Origin: Rhizobium etli CFN 42
Lineage (GTDB): Bacteria; Pseudomonadota; Alphaproteobacteria; Rhizobiales; Rhizobiaceae
Direction: 5' to 3'
Assembly (NCBI RefSeq): GCF_000092045.1
Contig: NC_007766.1
Coordinates: 248,001-312,000, forward strand
DNA length: 64,000 bases
Of this stretch, positions 60,632-64,000 are shown piece by piece (within the stretch, counting starts at the first letter, position 1; each line of letters starts with the position of its first letter). The notes beneath the pieces were generated by a model. The model worked only from the letters and a program-made list of their open reading frames with translations. It made no database searches and had not been told where the DNA came from. Position numbers and translations under genes: made by a program.

Positions 60632-61513
60632 ATGAACCCCGCGGTAGTATTGTGCTCCTATCCCGGACTTGACGAGCGCATCGTTGTCCTCCGGGCGGGA
60701 GACGAGGTCGACGCCATGTTTGTGCGGACCCAGAGGTTCAATGTCCTGATCGATACGCTCGGCACGCCGGAACTGTGCCGGATGGCGCTGGATCTGCTTG
60801 GGGACAGAGGCAAGGATCGCCCGCTGATCGTCGTCAATTCGCATATGGATTGGGATCATTTCTGGGGAAACTCTGCGGTTTCAGGGCGTGCTCCGATCAT
60901 CGCGCATGCCGCAGCGCTCGACCGTCTGCGTGATGCCTCCACGCAGCAGGTCCTGAAGGACAAGGCGAGACAGGAAACGCGGTTCGCGAATGTCGAGCTC
61001 GTCGGCCCGGATATCACCTTCTCCAGCTCGATGGTCCTGAACGGCGGCGATCTGACGCTGGAACTCATTCATACGCCGGGCCACACGCCTGACCATATCG
61101 CCGTCTGGATTCCGGAACTCCGCGTCTGCCTGGCCGTCGACGCGGTGGAATATCCCATTCCCGAAGTTTGGAGCAGGAGAGCCGATGATCTTCGCCAGAT
61201 CCGCTCCTCGCTCAGGCGGATCCGTGACCTTGATGCGAAACTGGTCATTCCTGCGCACGGCAGAACATCTTCGCCTTCGGCAGTGGATGAGAACCTTGTT
61301 TATTTCGAAGCCTTGGCCGTTCGTGTCGGCAGCCTGAGTGAAAGCCAGCTGGCTGACCCTCAACTCGGCGCTACACGTGGTTTCCGGCTTGAAGACGTCG
61401 TCGCCATTCCCGAAGGGATGCCTTCGGACACGGCGGCGTTCTACCGGAACTGCCATGAAACGAACCTTGCCGCTACGGTTCAGGCCCATATCGAAAAACT
61501 GAAATCTGCGTAG
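60632..61513 (+). CDS. Metallo-beta-lactamase-fold hydrolase
   Basis: A 293-aa MBL-fold protein. The first metal motif reads H71-M-D-W-D-H76 in NSHMDWDHFWGN: the second His of the usual HxHxDH is replaced by Asp73, as in some subgroups. Later ligands are the His in IHTPGHTPDHIAVW and Asp in LAVDAVEYP, plus a His in VIPAHGRTSSP. The substrate is unknown. GGAGGCAACAGG precedes the ATG at 60632; an ATG at 60584 gives a longer form. The gene ends ten bases before the APH-type gene, suggesting cotranscription. Confidence 0.85.
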   Translation: MNPAVVLCSYPGLDERIVVLRAGDEVDAMFVRTQRFNVLIDTLGTPELCRMALDLLGDRGKDRPLIVVNSHMDWDHFWGNSAVSGRAPIIAHAAALDRLRDASTQQVLKDKARQETRFANVELVGPDITFSSSMVLNGGDLTLELIHTPGHTPDHIAVWIPELRVCLAVDAVEYPIPEVWSRRADDLRQIRSSLRRIRDLDAKLVIPAHGRTSSPSAVDENLVYFEALAVRVGSLSESQLADPQLGATRGFRLEDVVAIPEGMPSDTAAFYRNCHETNLAATVQAHIEKLKSA

Positions 61514-61523
61514 GAGGCCATGG

Positions 61524-62297
61524 GTGAAATTATTGGAGGGCGGGCGAACCGGGCAGATCTGGCGCGACGGCGATACCGTCATCAGACCATCAGGCGCATG
61601 GACGCCGACCACGCACAGGTTCTTGCGCCATCTCAGAAGCAATGGCTTCCCGGCGGCTCCGCAGCCCATTCAAATTGCCGGCGACGATCAGGAGGTCGTC
61701 AGCTACGTCGCCGGGCGCGTCTGCGAAGACCTCCGTGATCCCCTTGTCGGATCGGAGCGCATGCTGATTTCCGCAGCGAGACTTCTGCGCGATTTTCATA
61801 CAGCATCTCAGGGCTTTCTGGAATCGGATGACGATGCTCAGATATGGATGCTGCCGGCGCAGGAGCCGCGTGAGATCGTCTGTCACGGAGACTTTGCGCC
61901 CTACAATGTCGCCACCGTCGATCAGGAGGCTGTCGGGATCATCGATTTCGACACTGCCCATCCCGCCCCGCGCCTCTGGGATCTCGCCTATGCGGTCTAT
62001 CGCTGGGCCCCCCTCTCCGATCCTGCCAATCCCTCTGTGGCATTCGGTCTGGACGACCAACTGCGGCGGGCGAAAATCTTCTGCAACGCCTATGGCGCGA
62101 CGATGGAAGAACGGCGGCAGCTTCCCGAGATGATCTGCAGGCGGCTTCGAGCCCTTGCCGATTTCATGTTGGCAAGGGCTGCGGCCGGCGACGAGACCTT
62201 CGCGGAAGACGTCGACGCGGGAGACGCCAGGCTGTATCTGAACGACATCGGCTATATCGGCATACACCGAGATCGGCTGCTGAAAGCGCTGTCCTGA
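61524..62297 (+). CDS. Aminoglycoside phosphotransferase (APH) family kinase
   Basis: A 257-aa small-molecule kinase of the APH fold. The catalytic segment is VCHGDFAPYNVA (His121, Asp123, Asn128) and the metal-binding segment is GIIDFDTAHPAPRLWDLAYAVYRW. The family phosphorylates aminoglycosides, choline, homoserine or other alcohols; nothing here points to resistance. The GTG start at 61524 has TAGGAGG upstream. The stop abuts the stop of the convergent corA gene with no spacer. Confidence 0.82.
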   Translation: MKLLEGGRTGQIWRDGDTVIRPSGAWTPTTHRFLRHLRSNGFPAAPQPIQIAGDDQEVVSYVAGRVCEDLRDPLVGSERMLISAARLLRDFHTASQGFLESDDDAQIWMLPAQEPREIVCHGDFAPYNVATVDQEAVGIIDFDTAHPAPRLWDLAYAVYRWAPLSDPANPSVAFGLDDQLRRAKIFCNAYGATMEERRQLPEMICRRLRALADFMLARAAAGDETFAEDVDAGDARLYLNDIGYIGIHRDRLLKALS

Positions 62298-63371
62298 CTA
62301 AAGCCATTTTCGCCGGCGGAAGAAGCCGAAAAGGCTGAGGCACAGGACGGCGATGACGCCCAATACGACGAAATAGCCATACTGGAACTTCAATTCCGGC
62401 ATATCGCTGAAATTCATGCCGTAGATGCCGGCGATGGCGGTGGGAACAGCGAGGATCGCCGCCCAGGCGGCGAGCTTGCGGGCGATCGCCGTCTGTTCCG
62501 TCTGGCCGATCATGACGCTGGCCTCGAAGGCGAAGGCGAGCACCTCGCGCAATGCATCGATATCTTCCTGAACCCGGCGCACGTGATCAGTCACATCGCG
62601 AAACAGCGATTGCAGCGTCGGATCCATGCCGGGAAGATCGATATGCTCGTATCGCCGGCAGACGTCGACGAGCGGCACCACAGCGTTGCGCAGGCGCAGG
62701 AGCTTTCGCCGCAGCAGGTAGAGCCGCTCGATATCGGACTTCGACAGCTGTTCGCGCAGCACGAGGTCTTCGAGCTTCTCGACCTCTTCCTGCACCACCT
62801 CGATGACAGGCATGTAGTTGTCGACGATGAAATCGAGAATGGAATAGAGGATGTAGTTCTCGCCATGGGCAAGGGCGGCGGGCGTCGCCTCGCACCGCTG
62901 CCTGACCGCGAGATAAGAGGAGGATTCGCCGTGGCGAACGGAGACGACGTAACCGCGGCCGACGAAGAGATGCGTTTCGCCGAAGACGATTTCGCCGTCC
63001 TTCATATGGGCGGTGCGGGCGACGATGAACATCGCCTCCCCGTAAATTTCCAGCTTCGGGCGCTGGTGGGGCTGCGCCGCATCCTCGATCGCCAGCGGAT
63101 GGAGATTGAACTCGGCCTGGATCTGGTGCAGCAGCACTTCATCCGGCTCATGCAGGCCGATCCAGACGATGGCATTCTCGCGGTTTCGCCACTCGCCGGC
63201 TTCCTCTATCCTGATGTCGCGAATACGTTGCCCATGCTCGTAGACGGCTGCGGCCACGACGCCGCGCCGCTCATAAGGAGGCGACGCCGGCTCGCTGCCG
63301 GCCCGCGCGGAAACTCTGTCCAGATCCTTCAGCCTTTCCAAATCCTGCCGTCCTCCCGTCCCGCGGATCAC
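62298..63371 (-). CDS. corA: CorA family magnesium/cobalt transporter
   Basis: A 357-aa inner-membrane divalent-cation channel. A large cytoplasmic N-terminal domain (to about residue 295) includes the family segment VWIGLHEPDEVLLHQIQAEFNLHPLAIEDA. Two C-terminal membrane helices flank the GMN signature in GIYGMNFSDMPELKFQYG near residue 327, ending in the basic tail FFRRRKWL. The start is uncertain: GTG 63371 is the longest form, and no ATG is available before the conserved domain. A small hairpin (CAACGCC, 5-base loop, GGCGTTG; 63383-63401) lies just upstream of the start. Confidence 0.92.
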   Translation of the reverse strand: MIRGTGGRQDLERLKDLDRVSARAGSEPASPPYERRGVVAAAVYEHGQRIRDIRIEEAGEWRNRENAIVWIGLHEPDEVLLHQIQAEFNLHPLAIEDAAQPHQRPKLEIYGEAMFIVARTAHMKDGEIVFGETHLFVGRGYVVSVRHGESSSYLAVRQRCEATPAALAHGENYILYSILDFIVDNYMPVIEVVQEEVEKLEDLVLREQLSKSDIERLYLLRRKLLRLRNAVVPLVDVCRRYEHIDLPGMDPTLQSLFRDVTDHVRRVQEDIDALREVLAFAFEASVMIGQTEQTAIARKLAAWAAILAVPTAIAGIYGMNFSDMPELKFQYGYFVVLGVIAVLCLSLFGFFRRRKWL

Positions 63372-63553
63372 GTATCCGCAATCAACGCCGGTCAGGCGTT
63401 GCGCCGATCATAATGCCATTTTCTAAAACATGCATCCGCTTCCGCACGGGGACGGCTAAACCCTCACTGTCCGAAAAAACGCCGAACCAATCGCCAGAGG
63501 GCGGCGCGCCGTTGAACGTGGCCAATGACCGGCTCCTTTTCCAAACGGAACAT

Positions 63554-63583
63554 AAAGGCGCCTAGCGATGGCCAGGCGCCTTT
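63554..63583 (-). terminator. Terminator of the NCS1 transporter gene
   Basis: A perfect 10-bp inverted repeat (AAAGGCGCCT, 10-base loop, AGGCGCCTTT) begins seven bases past the stop of the transporter gene. In the minus direction it ends GCCTTTATG, with a short T run, so it works best as a terminator for the gene at 63590. Confidence 0.72.
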
Positions 63584-63589
63584 GTTTCG

Positions 63590-64000
63590 TCATGATGCGA
63601 AGGCCGGAGTGCGCCGCGCGCCCATTCTCAGCACGAAATAGATCGCCCCGCCGATGGCGACGCCGAAGAACCAGCCATAGGTGCCCCACCAGTCGGGCAG
63701 GATGGAGGTGAAGGTCGGCAGGATCGAGGAGAACAGCGCACCGACCGCAAAGGCGATGAAGGCATTGCCGTGCCAGCCGTTCTGGAACCGGAACTCGCCA
63801 TTCTCCTGATAGAGCGCCTCTACGTTCAGCTGGCTCTTCCGAATGAGATAGTAGTCGACCATCATGATGCCGAAGATCGGCCCCATCGTCGAACCGATGA
63901 AGTTGACGAAGTGCGCCGCACCCGTCTCCCAGGGAGCGAATGGATAGAGCACGAGGGCGATCAGCGCGGCGATATATCCGCCGCGCTTGAAGTTGATCTG
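63590..64000 (-). CDS. NCS1 family nucleobase:cation symporter, partial (5' end outside window)
   Basis: This is the last 136 residues of a polytopic secondary transporter. The segment NFIGSTMGPIFGIMMVDYYLIRKSQLNVEALYQ (in parts, from about residue 33 of the visible part) is typical of NCS1 transporters for allantoin, hydantoin, cytosine or similar bases. Two more membrane helices follow (FIAFAVGALFSSIL and YGWFFGVAIGGAIYFVL). The N-terminal two thirds lies beyond position 64000. A terminator hairpin follows the stop. Confidence 0.88.
   Translation of the reverse strand, partial: QINFKRGGYIAALIALVLYPFAPWETGAAHFVNFIGSTMGPIFGIMMVDYYLIRKSQLNVEALYQENGEFRFQNGWHGNAFIAFAVGALFSSILPTFTSILPDWWGTYGWFFGVAIGGAIYFVLRMGARRTPAFAS

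Noticed and set aside
61524..62297. Aminoglycoside resistance gene
   Set aside because: The APH fold is shared by many metabolic kinases, there is no mobile element nearby, and codon use is like the neighbours.

Overview
This window is high-GC alphaproteobacterial DNA, most likely from a Rhizobiaceae member close to Rhizobium leguminosarum/etli. The reasons are the many peptide/sugar ABC uptake systems, a long soluble chemoreceptor-type MCP, very large hybrid histidine kinases, a GlgE-type glucan operon, many short uncharacterised hydrophilic proteins, and several promoters matching the alphaproteobacterial general stress sigma factor (EcfG) pattern GGAAC-N16/17-CGTT. No rRNA, tRNA, CRISPR array, insertion sequence or phage gene was recognised. 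Function calls rest on motifs and family resemblance read by eye; no database search was run.

Layout. (1) 1-11467 is a uronate-type catabolic locus. A GntR/FCD regulator, a uronate-dehydrogenase-like SDR, an SMP-30 lactonase and a DapA-family dehydratase/aldolase are followed by a full Opp-type ABC transporter. A second Opp-type transporter (binding protein plus a permease cut by the window edge) runs divergently. (2) 11710-15133 holds a membrane protein of unknown function, an EamA exporter and a DUF763 protein. (3) 15224-18497 holds a phospholipase D-like protein, a UPF0104/LPG-synthase-like membrane protein and an EEP-family hydrolase. This is the same trio as E. coli clsB-ybhN-ybhP, rearranged here, and all three genes have stress-type promoters, one of them bidirectional. 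(4) 18707-21211 is an MCP. (5) 21258-22132 holds two small unknown genes. (6) 22224-27121 is a D-amino-acid-oxidase-like enzyme, an amino acid ABC transporter with permease and ATPase fused, its binding protein, and a divergent LacI regulator with a tandem operator.

(7) 27153-30655 is an island of tiny genes (30-135 aa), several too short for routine gene calling, with two stress-type promoters. (8) 30847-34550 is treZ-malQ. (9) 34999-42982 holds two hybrid histidine kinases. The larger has about 2100 residues and an array of roughly a dozen near-identical HAMP units encoded by 276-bp repeats. (10) 43151-44779 holds two small unknown genes and a haloacetate-dehalogenase-like hydrolase. (11) 44879-47744 is an iron-complex-type ABC transporter. 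(12) 47763-51213 is an Lrp regulator, an aromatic-type aminotransferase and a ThDP enzyme. (13) 51235-59939 is glgE, treS-maltokinase and glgB, the complete maltose-1-phosphate route from trehalose to branched alpha-glucan, with a near-consensus stress promoter. (14) 60200-64000 holds an exported small protein, a metallo-beta-lactamase-fold hydrolase, an APH-type kinase, CorA, and the 3' end of an NCS1 nucleobase transporter.

Overall theme: solute scavenging at both ends, with envelope-lipid, trehalose/glucan and small-protein genes in the middle. Several of the latter appear tied together by one general stress promoter motif, which is the most interesting signal in the window.
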